Numbered from the stretch's first letter, positions 1 through 12,895 are shown. The stretch is DNA of 35,268 bases from Apostichopus parvimensis (GCA_000934455.1 KN883685.1:29962-65229); one strand, 5' to 3'. Numbers and translations: made by a program. Notes: a model not told the origin generated them from the letters alone.

Positions 1-1329
1 GAGGGCCGGAGTAGTGGCCGTTTTTCCTTATAGAGCCCTCTTCTGGAAGTCATAACGCCCCCCTGATCCCCCCCCCTCCCTAAAAAACCCTTCATTGTAT
101 ACAAAAAAGTGTGGTTGGGTCCTGTTCGTCGGTCCATCCGCTCATATATTCTTTCTTCTTGTTTTTGTTCTTTTAGCTGGCTTTCTGTGTTAAAATCATA
201 CTGAGTAGTACTAACTGTTTATCGTTTGCTTCGTTTACAGATAAGAGGAATGAAAACTAGATACTCCATCGAATGGTATAATGTGGGATTGTAATTAGAT
301 GTCTGAAACCACTGCCGGTATTGTTCATTGTGTCATGCAACCACGCCGATGGACAAAGCTTGAAAATGATATAATCAGCTTATTGAGATAACTAATTATG
401 AAGACACCTCTTTCAAATATGAGGTTATGATTACATCGATAATGCATCTAATTATCTTGACTGAGAATTACAGACAATGTAAACAAAATTAGCCGATTTG
501 GCTACACAACAAAGGATTTGTTATCCATGAAGACGTTCGCAGTTGAACATCCACAAAGATCAGTAAAATCCCAGTGCCGTTTGGATTATACCTTCAGACT
601 CTTCTGGAACACCCATATAATTGGTTAAAGTTTAGATAACCTTGCTTCAAGTTAACCGTGATGTAAGTCAAAGTTTTCTTAAAACCCTGACCATTCATTA
701 TGCAAGTACAATCCTTTGTTCTCTGTGGGTTGTTTCTGTCAGAACAATGGTTGCAAAGAACATCATGTGTTTTTTTTTTATAAATGGTTGTTTATGAGTT
801 CATTGGAACTGATATATCTCATGTCCGGTACATGAAACAAAACGATTTACTCAGGAAAATGTGGTCGACAGAAGGCTGAACGCGTTCAGCTTTCTAGTTT
901 CGTTTATTTCTCAAGTAGGTGGCGCTACATAGATAAGTGAAAGACAATACAGTACAATTTGTCTGGCATTTGGAAAGCGCTTCACTCTGATTGCAGGATA
1001 CTAGAGACTTTTTTTTTCGAATTCACATTGATGCGTCTTAATTTACGCATTCGTCTTTTTGGTACAGATATTTGTCGGAGCAGAATCTCTCACCTACAAG
1101 GAATTGATGAATCGATGAATCGTATTTTATCTACGACACTTTTCTGCATGGATGTTAGTTAAAGCATCGTCGGCATTGAAAAGAAAGGTTACTATAGTTA
1201 CCATGTACATGCCTTTATAGTGAAAATTTATTAGCTAACATTATATTACATTATCACATAGAATCTTCAATGGAAAAAAATATTACCTGTTGAAGATGAT
1301 GTGATTATTTAACGCAATTACAACTGTCA
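1..1329. other. Non-coding, AT-rich stretch
   Basis: I see no supported gene here. A 67-codon open frame at 959-1162 has no ATG at its start, no splice context and no recognisable domain, so I treat it as chance. A run of C and a short GC-rich patch lie within the first 100 bases. Confidence 0.5.
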
Positions 1330-1830
1330 GTCTGCTAAAGTAACCTATCCACACTGTTTTGTCTATCATTCTGAAAGGTGTTTGGTGTTGGTGTGTTGGG
1401 TGTTGGTGATTCCTTATTCTATATTCTTCTAGTCAGGTGGGAGTTAAAGTAACATATCCTCACTAACTGATACGAATGGTGTTTGTCAATCATTCTGATA
1501 GGTGTTTGGTGGTGGTATTTTTTCGGTGTTGGTGATTCCTTATTCTATATTCTTCTAGTCAGGTGAGAGTTAAAGTAACCTGTCCTCACTAACTGATACG
1601 AACGGTGTTTTGTCTATCATTCTGATAGGTGTTTGGTGGTGGTATTTTTTCGGTGTTGGTGATTCCTTATTCTATATTCTTCTAGTCAGGTGGGAGTTAG
1701 AGTAACCTACTTACACTAACTGATACGATCGGTGTTTTGTCTATCTATCTGATAGGTGTTTGGTGTTGGTGTTTTTTCGGTGTTGGTGATTCCATATTCT
1801 ATATTCTTTTAGTCATGCGAGAGTGGACTA
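1330..1830. repeat. Tandem repeat, unit about 125 bp, about four copies
   Basis: The block carrying GATAGGTGTTTGGTG, then GGTGATTCCTTATTCTATATTC, then AGTCAGGTGGGAGTTA-AGTAACCT, then CACTAACTGATACGA recurs at about 1371, 1495, 1622 and 1750. Spacing is 124-128 bp. The first and last units are partial. Copies differ by point changes and short indels in the GGTGTTGGTG part. It lies about 0.9 kb upstream of the protease start codon. Confidence 0.85.
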
Positions 1831-2734
1831 AGGGTCACGGGGTTAAGGCTTATAATGAAGTATGTAGGCATAATTAACATTAATGTTTGTGTATTACAAC
1901 TTAACAACTTAATTAATTATGTCAAACATCTTGTCATACTTTATCATGCCTCGATTTAAAAAAAAACTTGCCTTTCTCATATCTATGAAACAAAAAATAA
2001 GGAGCAAAGAACTTCAAAATGAGCTTCAGCTAGTAATATATTTATTGAAAGAGAGCCTCACAGTGTAAAGTTATCTCATTGATTTTGTTAATATTTAGCT
2101 AAGACATCATCCATGTTTTAATATACTCTCCACTCAATGCGTAAAATTGTATCTGAAAAACATGATATCAATCTTTATACTTCTCTGCAGGGTTTACTGA
2201 CTGCACAATACAACTTCACAAATTTTTCCGTGACTTGTATTTGTAATGTTTATTGTTCATATGTGGCCTTGTTATATCAGCTGGATCAGATAATCATTTC
2301 CCATGTATTGAAATCTTCCAAAGGCTTTAAGTGATCTCGTACCGTGGTACATGTAAACAATTGAAAGTGCAAGACCGATGTGTATCGATATCATTCTAAC
2401 ACAACCTATTGAAGACGGTGATATCGGTAAGTTTCGAAATAATATCGTCGAATTTATAAGTCTACTTCACTTTCAATCTAACATTAATTATAAATTTAAA
2501 ATAGTTATATGTTTAAAAATTATCTAAAATTGAACATGTAAATATATGAATGTTAAAGTTTCTAAATAATAACGTCGAATTTCTTAGTACATTTTCTTCA
2601 CTTTCAATTCTACATTGGTTGAAATCAATTATTTTAGCAGGGCAAATAAATCGTTGTGCTTTTAGTTGTTTACATTTTCAGTTCATTGATTCATTCATTC
2701 GTTCATTCATTGTTTCATTCCTTTCTTTATTCAG
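1831..2734 (+). promoter_or_regulatory. Upstream region of the protease gene, possible 5'UTR intron
   Basis: No coding sequence is supported. A good donor (G|GTAAGT, intron from 2427) and a pyrimidine-rich acceptor (TTTCTTTATTCAG ending at 2734) would define a 308 bp intron in the 5' UTR and leave an 18-base leader before the ATG at 2753. A direct duplication lies inside the proposed intron: 2429-2485 and 2556-2616 share AAGTTTC-AAATAATA-CGTCGAATTT and CTTCACTTTCAAT. No TATA box can be assigned with confidence. Confidence 0.3.
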
Positions 2735-2752
2735 GTAGAGAAAACTCGGAAA

Positions 2753-5700
2753 ATGAATCTGTTTCTTGTTATACTGTTGGCAGTCGCGTCCAACGCTAGC
2801 ATATCCCCGTTGTTAACCGCCAAAACTAAAATTGACGGTTCCTACGTCGTTGTGCTAAAGGTAAGGAGACCAAATGATCTTAAGCCGTCATGCTCTTCCA
2901 TATTAGCCACAAACCTTGCCTTATTAATTTTATTAAGAAAAAGTAGGGTGTAAATGACAAATAATTACGTGTTAATCCTCATTCAAACTATCCAAGGATT
3001 ACTCGGATTTTACTGGGAATGAACGCAATGTAGGGGTATAAGACGATGAAACGAAGATATGTCTTTCTTTCGTCACTTTCTGAAAGAATTTTGGCACTAA
3101 CTATTTAACAGGAATCATCATATTATTGTCGACGATCCGTGGACGATTCATTTGTTATCAATATGGGTGCTTTGTAAGTATAGGCAGTGACACATCATGG
3201 ACTCCCATCACTGACCCAGACTGCAAACCTAACTCTAAGCATTCAATTTGGCTGATAGTATGTTATCTTTTCATATCACAGGATGACGTCAGTGTGTATA
3301 GAGTGATTAAAATGCTCGATAACTCGCCATTCTTCTCCTCCATTGGTGGTAGGATCAATCGCATATACGGTAGCTCACTGAAAGGATTCTCAGCTACCTT
3401 GAGTAAATCGGCATTAAACTTCGTGAGTATGTTTGAAGTATATGAAGAGAAACCATGTAAATCACTGCTAGGCTACCATTTCATTCTTAAGAATCTATTT
3501 ATTCATGGGATTTGATTGTTAAATTACACCTTTGTTTGGTTCTTAAATTTTTTGAATAAAGCCTTAGAAACAGCTGTGTACGATCCAGCCTATTCTACCG
3601 TCTTAAATAACATTGCAAAGTATAACCTGAGTCATTGCAAAGTCTCATCTTTAATAACATGGCAAAGTCTCACTGTGCATCTTGTGTACTTATTATAGAT
3701 CAGAAAGATGAGCTGTGTCCGTTTTGTTGAAGAAGATAGTTTGTTTCAAATGCAGTCAGTTGCATCATGGGGTCTAGACAGGATTGATCAACGCAGCTTA
3801 ACCCTTGATGGAATATACTCGCCGAGAGGTAAGTTTTTAATAAAACTGTTCAGAAGAGGTGTCATTCAATCCACATTGTAAAAACATACTATCACGCCCT
3901 CTTTAAAGGTAAACGTCAAAATATCTGAGTTGACATTACATAACATGTTTTTTCACGATGGGACAATATGCGCCAAATAGACTCTTCATAGATCACACAT
4001 GAAATAAACATGCAGTAGTTCGCGTCGTAAGTAGAAGACGTTTTGACTGTATTCCATTACATATGAAGTTGCAGGTCATGCTTTTTCATCTTCTATATGA
4101 TCCCAACATTTAGTTATCTGATGTATGCAGGAACTTAAAATATATCTATTCAAGATTGTTATCTACATTTAGTCATTTGTTTGTCCAGAAATATGTCATA
4201 AACGATTTCTGACAATGTCGACCGGCTCATGCGAGTAGAACTGGTGCATTAATTGTACTTTCGGGGGTTGGCTCTTCTTGGGTGACTTAATGTCTTAATG
4301 TTCGTGACTCCAGCAGTAACATATATAAATGAAATGTGTTGCGTGAGCTGCTCATACTCTAATACTTGAACTTTGTCATCTAAATATTAACCAGCTGAAA
4401 TAATTCAGAGCCCTCATATTAAAACTGTAGCTATGTTATCATCGGTAACTCTACTCTAAAGTTATGTAGTATACTCCAATAGACAGTCATTCCTCGCTTC
4501 TTTTATTTCAAAGGAAATGGTGAGGGTGCACATATCTATGTCCTAGATACAGGAATAACAACAACTCATGAAGACTTTGGTGGTCGTGCCTCAACATCGA
4601 GTGATATGGATTTTGTCAATGGAAATGTAAGAACACTGTGATCTTCTCATTCATTCACGTAGAAAAGGACAAACGTTAAAGGACACTAATATGGTTCGCT
4701 GGTCTTTTCTTTATCACCAGTATCAATTAACAGCAATTATGGCGTAGTCGTCACCTCTTTGTTGTAATAACAACTATATAACAAGATAAACTATCATGAT
4801 GTGTTGTTAGTTGTTAATGCATTAACGTGGTTTATTATCAAGAACTCTTTCAGCATTGCTACATGACTATGTGTGGTGAATGGAGACTATGTCGCAGGCT
4901 TTTGCCTTCGCAAGACTCCATCGCACTCAATCTTACGGACTTCCAGTTTTTGTTCTACACTGGCAAGCAAGTTCTGAGATATATACACTGGCTATAAATG
5001 TATACGTAATCGTTCAGGCATATTTTACTCTGTTACAGGGTGTCGACTGCAACGGACACGGTACGCATTGTGCCGGAGTCGCCGCTGGACTCACATACGG
5101 TGTCGCATCTTCAGCTCATGTGTACGGAGTACGGGTACTGAGCTGTATGGGTTATGGATCACTCTCAGGTATACTCGACGGTAAGTACATTGGAAGTAAA
5201 GCGATATAATGCCATCTTTACATGTGTTGGTAGGCCATAACTGTTAGGAATCACAGGTTCTTCAGCTTTTTCATATAACATATATTAACGTATCTTTATC
5301 CGGTTTGTGAACAGTCTAGGAAATGTAACTTTTAGACCTTCCGTCCCTTCCTTGGTACTTTTGGCAATAACTCCTTTACTACGGACACACAGGAATGAGA
5401 ACAATCGTAGTATCTTGGTCACGTCAAACCTATGTTATGTGATGTAATCATTAACGCACACCCTAACCAAAAGTCGTAAGAAAGTTGTAATTCTAACTGG
5501 ATGTGCGGCAAATACCATGGATAGATCATATCTGATAACCTGCAAAAGACCAGTCCCTTATAAAGAGAATTATCCCCAATATTGCTTTTGTGATCGAAAC
5601 CATCTTTCAAAAACCTCAGTGGTTGAAACAAAGACCATGGTTGAATATGTTTGTTTCCTGTTTCAAGCACTTCATTGTTCTTCCATTAAGATAACTGCAA

Positions 5701-7693
5701 AGCAAGATTTTTCTTCTCCTGTTCCAGGAATGAATTACGTCATAAAAAGCGGTGCAAGGCCAGCTGTAGCGTCAATGTCCATCGGTGGTTCAAAAAGTGC
5801 AGCCCAAGATGAGGCTGTGACTAATATGAACAACGCTGGTATACCAGTCATCGTTGCTGCTGGGAACAGTAATACCGACGCTTGTAGTGTGTCTCCTAGT
5901 GGTGCTGTAGATGTATGTAAACTTAAGAGCTATTAGTTGATTTAATGACTTAATTAATCATAACAATAATCAGCAGTTAGTTTTACGACGCTTAAGCAAC
6001 CATAACTTGGGGAAAACCCGCAAAAGGCTTGTAGATTACAACTTACAGGTCGGGTGGCTTCCAATCCAACATTTTCATTCAAATTTGGATTTTTTTTATT
6101 TTTTTTTCAATTTAGAAAGTCATTTCATATGGGAAAACCGTCGGTTACTCTTGGATGAAAAACCAACTTTACTATAGGCCGGGTGTAGAACCCGGAACTG
6201 CACGATTGCTAAGCCTTCAAATGCCACTGCCTTTATCCACTTGGCCACATGACCGGCATAATTCAACCACAAATGATGAAAGTTAAACAGCAATATCATG
6301 TTACATTAATGCTGTGAACTTTGATTTAATACATTAGTTTCAAACCAAATTTGATCCTTACGTTTTTATTACTTCAAGTGAATTTATGGCAAAACTATTA
6401 CTTTTGGCCCACTGATCATATTCGCATATGGAAACTTTTCGGATATAAATTTATCACAACCTTTTTGTGAATTCACTCGTTTGATCAATGTTCCAAATAT
6501 GTTATAACTTAACTTAGACTATTGCGAAATATCATTAAAACCGTTATAATTTCTTCAAATTTACTCCAAGTTATCAATTAAACTAGTGATATCTGATGAA
6601 TTTAGCTGCTGTGGTCAGTTTTTTTCTTGTACTTAATAGCAACAAAGAGAAATATATGACTATTACAACGTGCCCTAGTTAATAAATAAGGACTAACTGT
6701 TACTGTGTTCTAAATTTAAACAGTTGTTGCACTGATCCATCGTTAATTTGAGAATATCTTGTTTAAACACTTTTCTAGGCATTTACCGTGGCAGGTTCGG
6801 ACATAAATGACAATCGTTTGTCAACTTCCAATTATGGATCATGTGTTGATATCTTTGCTCCTGGTGTCAGTATTACCTCTGCATGGCATACTGGTCCAAC
6901 TGCATCGGCTACTCTTACCGGGTCTTCTGTGGCAACTCCTCACGTAGCAGGTGAGTACATTTACAGATAAAAACACCTGTTTCATCAACATTTGTTTGTT
7001 GAGCCGTTTGTTGAGCCGTTGAGCCTAAGTCTATACTTTACTCATCAGTTTGTCAAGTTGTAGCCAATGAAGATAGTATAATACTTATCAACGTGTTGTG
7101 GTTCGTTTCAAATACCAATTTAGTCTGAAGAGTGTATAATATTCCAAAGTCGATGGGCGAATATTACTTTAAGTAAGGACACAACACTGTTTTATACTAA
7201 TGCAATACATGCAATAAATATTTTGTGACTGGATAAACAATGGGATGATTGTAAAGGCAGAGATAACCTATAACCTTGATGGTGTAATCAGTTGCTATGC
7301 TGAAATATCTTGAAATTTATAAATAATTAATTGAATCTTCAATGCGTATAACTTACTCTCACTCTGATAAATACACCGAGATGATGTTAGCTTCATGAAA
7401 TGGCAAATCTGAGATTTTTTTATATATTATTTTACGTGATCTCATTATCTTGCAAACTAAGGTGTAATCAGATACATGTAAACGTTTTGTTTTATTACGT
7501 TGACTTATTTAAGGAATGAGGATACAAACTAAAAGTGAGACTATTCTCCTTAACAGGTGCTGCTGCTGTCATCTTTGGGCTAAATCCAGGTTACACAGCT
7601 ATTGATGTAAAACAAATCCTAACTAATGACGCCACTGTTGATGCGATCGTGAATCCTACAGACACAGTAAACAGACTTTTGTACATCGGATAG
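2753..7693 (+). CDS. Secreted subtilisin-like serine protease (S8, proteinase K-like), eight exons
   Basis: Exons: 2753-2860, 3282-3422, 3699-3828, 4514-4626, 5039-5180, 5728-5912, 6779-6950, 7557-7693. All introns are GT-AG and the phases chain (0,0,1,0,1,0,1) to a 1,128-base reading frame of 375 residues. Residues 1 to about 15 ([15 protein letters not shown]) are a signal peptide. Residues about 28-95 look like an I9 inhibitor propeptide ([24 protein letters not shown]). The mature S8 domain starts near SWGLDRIDQ. The catalytic triad is complete: Asp138 in VLDTGI, His171 in [10 protein letters not shown], Ser323 in [11 protein letters not shown]. The oxyanion Asn258 lies in AAGNSN. The length matches fungal and metazoan proteinase K-type zymogens, with no extra C-terminal domain. 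The active-site signature reads GSSVA rather than the usual GTSMA. The role is probably extracellular or digestive proteolysis; the substrate is unknown. A SINE lies in intron 6. PCSK9 is a related but larger alternative and is not supported. Confidence 0.93.
5958..6258 (-). mobile_element. tRNA-derived SINE, copy 1 (in protease intron 6)
   Basis: Read on the minus strand, this starts with a tRNA-like head. An A-box-like TGGCCAAGTGG is the complement of 6237-6247, and a decayed B-box region lies near 6187. A body of about 200 bp follows and matches a second copy at 32780-33084 almost end to end, for example GAAAGTCATTTCA-ATGGGAAAACCGT and GTCGGGTGGCTTCCAAT on the + strand. The tail side has ACGACGCTTAAGC and AATAATCAGCAG. 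It lies between protease exons 6 and 7 and does not disturb splicing. Confidence 0.75.
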
Positions 7694-8737
7694 ATAGACA
7701 CAAAATAAATTAATTCTAACTGGTGGTTGAATAATTTGATTAATTTGGTAAACTTCAAGAAATGAAGAAGAAGTTCATGTAACATTACAATAGCAAAATG
7801 GAGATTGAAAAGCTCAACTCTAAGTGTTACGTCAAGTTTTTAATGGATTAGCCTGTGAATATTCAATTATAATTTCCGGCGAAAATCTATTTGAAACTTT
7901 CATTTAGTTTTAATTTTAGGGATACAGTTTTAATCGCTTTTGACCCGTCAAAAATAAAGTTGGCACACTGTTTCGACAATAAATGAATTTGGGAGTAACT
8001 ATAATCCCAGAAGAAAATCCTCAAAGACCCTAACATGATGTTTTTATTGGATTCTTTAGAATTATAGTGATATTTTGTATCCGCTTTGCAACAGGTCGAG
8101 GGTGCCGCAATCGACTGTTGGCAGGAATGTTATTGGCAAGCTATTTGGGTATAGTGACATGAAAGGAACAGAGGAGAATGAAGGCTTTCATGGGGGTGGG
8201 GAGGGGGTGGGGATAAAGGAAGATATGTGGCATTAAAGGTGTAGAGGATTGAAAGCCCCCCCCCCCCAAACCAATGCAAAATTAGGAGACCCCAGAGTTG
8301 CATTCTGAGGCATATATACAGTCAATTATTAAAAGATTTTTTTTCTGAACGAAGGGTTGTGCTTATAAACACCCTGGAGTTCTAGATTATATTTGCAAAT
8401 GAAGATAAAGCCACTGCAATTGGATATATCAAAGATAATAAAGATGTTGAAATAGTGAGTGATTTATCTACTACTTATTGAACAAAATTGGAAGCCAAAT
8501 ATAGAAGCAAACTCACTCCTATGATATATAGCTAATTCAGACACTTTCTACAGTATAAGAAATGTTGATAGATGCGTACCTTACAAATCCCTGACAAGTA
8601 AGGAAATACAAGACACATAAAGGTCACTAGTATTAACCCCAAAATATACCGTAATTTTAAGTTTTAAAAGATACTGAGTCCATTGATATTTCCATGAGCG
8701 AATTTCATTTAACCCTGAGATTAGGCAAGAGATATTG
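7694..8737. other. Protease 3' UTR and downstream non-coding DNA
   Basis: Candidate poly(A) signals AATAAA follow the stop codon at 7704-7709, 7953-7958 and 7978-7983; the first is only 11 bases beyond the TAG. Further on there is a 12-base C run at 8256-8267 next to a G-rich patch. No gene is supported. Confidence 0.5.
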
Positions 8738-8979
8738 TCATCTAGCAAAACACTTTCGCCGTAACGTCATGCGTTCGCCGGCGAGGCGAAGGAGCTCGAG
8801 ATACTCTCGGTAATCCAGCGTGAAATCGTATCTTTGAACACGCGGGAGTACCGTTTGCGCGAGATCACGAAGAGTGGTGCGCATGAGCCCCTCAAGAACC
8901 GCGTCCGGTGTAGGTAAAACTAAAGCGAGTGGACCGGGCACAACATCTTTTCCTCTGCTTTTGAAGGTTTTACTAGAGA
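8738..8979 (-). other. GC-richer open segment of unknown origin
   Basis: The minus strand stays open as a 112-codon frame (8738-9076) that includes LPTPDAVLEGLMRTTLRDLA and ends in YREYLELLRLAGERM. I do not recognise it. It adjoins the tyrosine-recombinase part of the DIRS-like element but does not show the later recombinase boxes. It may be another transposon fragment or the decayed end of the same element. Confidence 0.3.
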
Positions 8980-11600
8980 TCAAGAAGATAAGCGCATCAG
9001 GAAAGATGGATCCGGGACCGGGCGCACCTGGTGAGGCTTGAATGTCCTGGCAGTACCAAAAGCAAGTAGAGTGCACTCCGACGTCGAGCTGAGGCTGCCG
9101 CGAGAAAGAACACCGTCTTCATAGACAGCTCCAACAGAAGTCAGGAAGACATGGGTTTTAAAGCAGCATTTTGCGTTTGGTCGCCGTTTTCTACTTTTTT
9201 TGACATGTCCATCAAGTTTTTTACATATATCAATCACAAAACAGCAAACTAAGATATCAGCCAAGTTTTTCCCTGCCAACATCGTTAATTTGCGAGTAAT
9301 TAAGGATATTTGCAGAGAATGAGAAAAGTATCCACGACAAAATTCCACATTTAAAATTAATCTCATACAGTACCTCAAACCCACTAGTTTGAATTCAACC
9401 AATCAGAGATGCAGGGTTAGTTATGAGCCGTTGCTAAAAATAGATTCAAGACTTTGCGTTGGTACAACCAGAGAGTTGTTATGGAACTCCCTGGTACAAC
9501 TGCCATATATACTGTACACAAATCAAGCTTGGTGTTGTATTACGTATTGGTCAATGACGTTCGTAGTGTTTAAATATTCATATTATGGGCGAGGTTAATT
9601 GGGATCCCAACGGAAAATATCTTGGAGAAAAACAAAGTTGAAAGTTGCAAATTTTTCGACTTTTATGCCACCATTTGAAGTAAGATTTAAATAGATAGCC
9701 TAGTTATGTATGTCGTTATGGCATAGTGGAGTCAGTGAGGTTGAGAAATATCATAGAGAAGGACGCAAAATGCTGCTTTAAGGCAGAGCCAAGAGGTCTA
9801 GGAACGCTTTCATGTCCCACAAGAGGACCAGGGATCCAATCCGTGGCCGTTTCAAGCTGCCAACGAGGCAGCTTCCTCCGAAAGGACCTCCTTTTGGAGG
9901 AATCGCTTGCAGATTTTCACGCAACAAGGTAGAGAGACACTTGTGATCGTAGACCCTGCTCCCGCTTGGAAGGGTCAAGATGGATGGTTGATTCTCGGGA
10001 CCTCCTCCAGAAGGACCAAGAGCGGGCGGAACCAACGCTGCGAGGGCAAGAAGAGCGCGATCAGGATGACCCATCAGCCGGGTAAAAGTCGAGTTAGTCG
10101 AGGGCCAGCGCGTCCACGCCCCGGGCTCGGGACATGAGCAAAAAAGCGGGGTAACTTAAAATTGAGGACGGTGCGAACAGGTTCATCACAGGGACGCCTA
10201 ATGCCGCGAAGACCAAGAGATCTCGGAGGGTGGACTGACCTCATCGAGACCTGATGGACTCTGCATCATTGAACCAGGTTCCATGTCACACTCCCGAGAG
10301 AAAGGATCTCGCCTTGGTGGTTGATGTAGGATAACGTAGGTGTTTCCGCATCGGACAGGCCTCATGCGTTTCTACACCCTCTGTCCCAGGAGTTTTATTG
10401 CGAGGAACACCGCCAGCAGCTCCAATTCGTTGATGTTGGTCCCTACTAACTCCCCTTCCCACACATGGGCCAGAGGCACGTCTTGTACATGTGCTCTCAC
10501 CCCCGTAGGCTCTCGTCCGGTCGTGAGCGTGAATGAGGGGGTTATACAGATTGGCTTCGTCGCACCACCACTGGAAGATCTGGTCCAAGTGCGGAGCCAG
10601 GGGCAATATTATTCTCAGTTCCCGTGACGTCGGACGGGAAAAGGCGAGGAAGTTGAACTGGAGAAGTCGAATATATAAGCGGCAAAGAGGGACCAGGCTA
10701 GCCAGATAGCCTAAGAGAATCAACCACGCGCGAGCAGGCAATAGGCAGGCGGCATAGGAACGACAGGTCTGTCCGATCTGCCTGTTCCTTCTCCAGGGTC
10801 GGAAAAGCCCGACCCCGGCAAAGATCTATGTCCGCTCCCAGGTAAGTCACTTGTAGTGAAGGGATCAATAAAAGAATCCTCTCTGTTGATAAACCACCCA
10901 AACGAAGACGACACGTCCAAGCACTTCCTGGTGTCGAACAAAAGTCTACTCGAGACTCCGCCACAATCACCAATCGTCGAGAAAGACATATATCTGGACT
11001 CCCAGTCTCCTCAAGAAGGCTACTATCGTGACAACCAATCTGCTGAAGATTAGGGGAGCCTTGGACAGACCGAATGGAAGGGCCGTGAATCGGTAAGAAG
11101 CTCCGTTGTAACGGAAGGTCAAGAAAGGGCTGTGGTCCACAAAGACCGGGACGTAAAGATATGCGTCCTGAAGATTAACTGAGCAGGCCAACATGCCGTG
11201 GGATACCATGTTCAGGATTAATGGGAGTGTCTCCTTCCGAACCCCGGCGGGCAGTAGAATTGTTCAGCGGCCGTAGGTTGAGGATGGGAAAGGCCGACGC
11301 AAAGAAACCGTCCGGAGAGCCACACGTGAAAAATTGAACGGCGCACAAGGAGTGCCAATATACGGTGCATTAGTTAGACTTTAAAGGGATTTCGGGGCGT
11401 GGGGGCTCTCAGGAGCCCCTACGAGGTAAGGAGCTGTAGTACCAAAATGTTAAACTCCTGAGGTAATCGTCGGAATGGTTGGCCAAGGGAAGAACCAAGC
11501 GGCCTCCCCGCATTAATTACGCGAGCTTGTCCCCATAGTATCAGGAGATTCCACACCTCTTGGGACACCGGAGGGGAGCGCAAGGGTATCGTATTGTCCT
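8980..11600 (-). mobile_element. Decayed DIRS-like retrotransposon (RT, RNase H, tyrosine recombinase)
   Basis: All domains run right to left on the minus strand with several frame changes. The RT starts near 11290 with ILNLRPLNN. In 10967-11209 it shows VNLQDAYLYVPV, TALPFGLSKAP and FLDDW, the DIRS-type active site. The RT thumb (SFGWFINRED in one frame, VTYLGADID in another) lies at about 10980-10830, then LLGYLASLVPL and a WW pair. An RNase H piece with GTNINELELLAVFLA lies at 10380-10470. Near 10130 comes RGVDALALD, then LPSQRWFRPLLVLLEEVPR (about 10050-9990). The recombinase begins at 9782-9830 with WDMKAFLDLLALP and resumes at about 9140 with LELSMKTVFFLAAASARRRS, which carries the first catalytic Arg, then VRPVPDPSFL. 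The RT-RNase H-YR order defines the DIRS group. Internal stops and shifts mean it is dead. Confidence 0.8.
9158..9781. mobile_element. TTAA-flanked MITE (Kolobok- or piggyBac-type target site) inside the DIRS element
   Basis: The element at 9162-9777 (616 bp) has perfect 15 bp terminal inverted repeats, AGCAGCATTTTGCGT, at 9162-9176 and as the reverse complement at 9763-9777. A TTAA lies at each outer end (9158-9161 and 9778-9781). The termini do not begin with the CCY typical of piggyBac, so Kolobok-like is the better guess. It has no coding capacity and is non-autonomous. The recombinase reading of the DIRS element stops at the right end and resumes beyond the left end, which dates the insertion after the DIRS element. 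Confidence 0.8.
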
Positions 11601-12895
11601 TGGTTAACTCGTATTAGCCTGGTCACGGGGGTACGCTGACCATGCGTGGTCCGTCAAGCGATTAAACCGGTCCTATACCTATCCGTCTACGTGTAGAGAC
11701 GGCAGGGATGTCACCGTCCCAGAGGCTAAAACCATTTCTAACTGTCCTCTCACGAGGGGACTCCGAGAGGAAACGAGGACGAGCGTCATTTCCGAGAAGT
11801 AGACATCAATTTCCGGTTCCCAGATTGGAGAAGGAGCAGCCGTGGCTGTAGCTGAGGTCGTTATAGACGAAAAACTCCTTGCGGACGAACAGAGTCAATC
11901 TGAGGGCCTGGGCCCGAGTGGGAGCAGCAGTCCAGATCAAAGTCGAGTAACCCAACAACCATGCCTCTAGGAGCTTCCGTTTAAGAGTTGAGCCAAACTA
12001 TCCTTGTAAACGTCCGACGGATTACATTCGGGTCCCACTTCCTGCGCTAGAAGGAGAGGCCAAGAGACGCCAGCAGTGGCCTAACTAAAGAACCAACTTA
12101 TGGAAATCTCTAAGCCAAACCGGAGCCCGGAAGGTTCAAGGATGAGGACGGGGGGGGGGGGGTTCCAAACGTTACAATCACCACCTCCAAAGCCGTCGGA
12201 AAGAAGACCTCCCTGCTCAACCGTCTCAGCTCCACCGTACAGTGGCGTGGTCTTTGGAAACTGTGTCTGTGGGTAGAAATGAAGTAGCCACGAAGGCTAA
12301 ATGATTAAAACAAACATAAACATGTTACAAAAGCATAATGAAGGGCTGTGAAGAGCTGTGAAGCGCACGAACTAAGGTCATGTGACCCAGCGCCCAGGCA
12401 CTGAGACACAGTAGTACTAGTGCTAACCAGCCTAAGGCCTATGCACAACAGTGTACATACGAAATCCGAGCCTGCATACAGCACGTACAACGGAGAGCTT
12501 AAACTACGGACCGAAGCGCCCGAGAAGAGGGCCCTACATTGGAAATTAGCCCGACCCGAGGGCCAAAAGGAAGGAACAGAACCGTTAAGGTCCCGCGAAA
12601 TCAATCAACTCCCACACTAAACATTTTGGAGGTAACTCGCCGAAGCACGCTTCGCCACGGCCACACACGAGATGAGGTGAAACCCCATTCCCGACGTACA
12701 CGCGGTGGTAGGAGGGGTCTCAACTGGACTGAAAAAAAGCAAATAAACCAAATTTGGAGAAAAAGAGAAATCTTCCAAGTGAGCTGAGCGAGTGCTTAAA
12801 TCACGATCAAAAACCTCCGATTTTGACTTGCTCTTCACAGTACAAGTCACAGGAAGAGAATGACTAGGCCAAGCTACCGAATACCTTGATGTTTT
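11601..12895. other. GC-rich, probably the remaining 5' part of the DIRS-like element
   Basis: Base composition continues that of the DIRS block, with an 11-base G run at about 12150. Minus-strand frames at 12305-12604 and 12617-12901 are open but match nothing I recognise. A DIRS gag would be expected on this side of the RT, but I cannot show one. No terminal repeat was identified. Confidence 0.3.

Noticed and set aside
4880-5209. 109-residue open frame with an ATG before the NGHGTHCAG exon
   Set aside because: The 5' part is intron that happens to be open. A clean acceptor (TGTTACAG ending at 5038) and phase agreement define the exon start at 5039.
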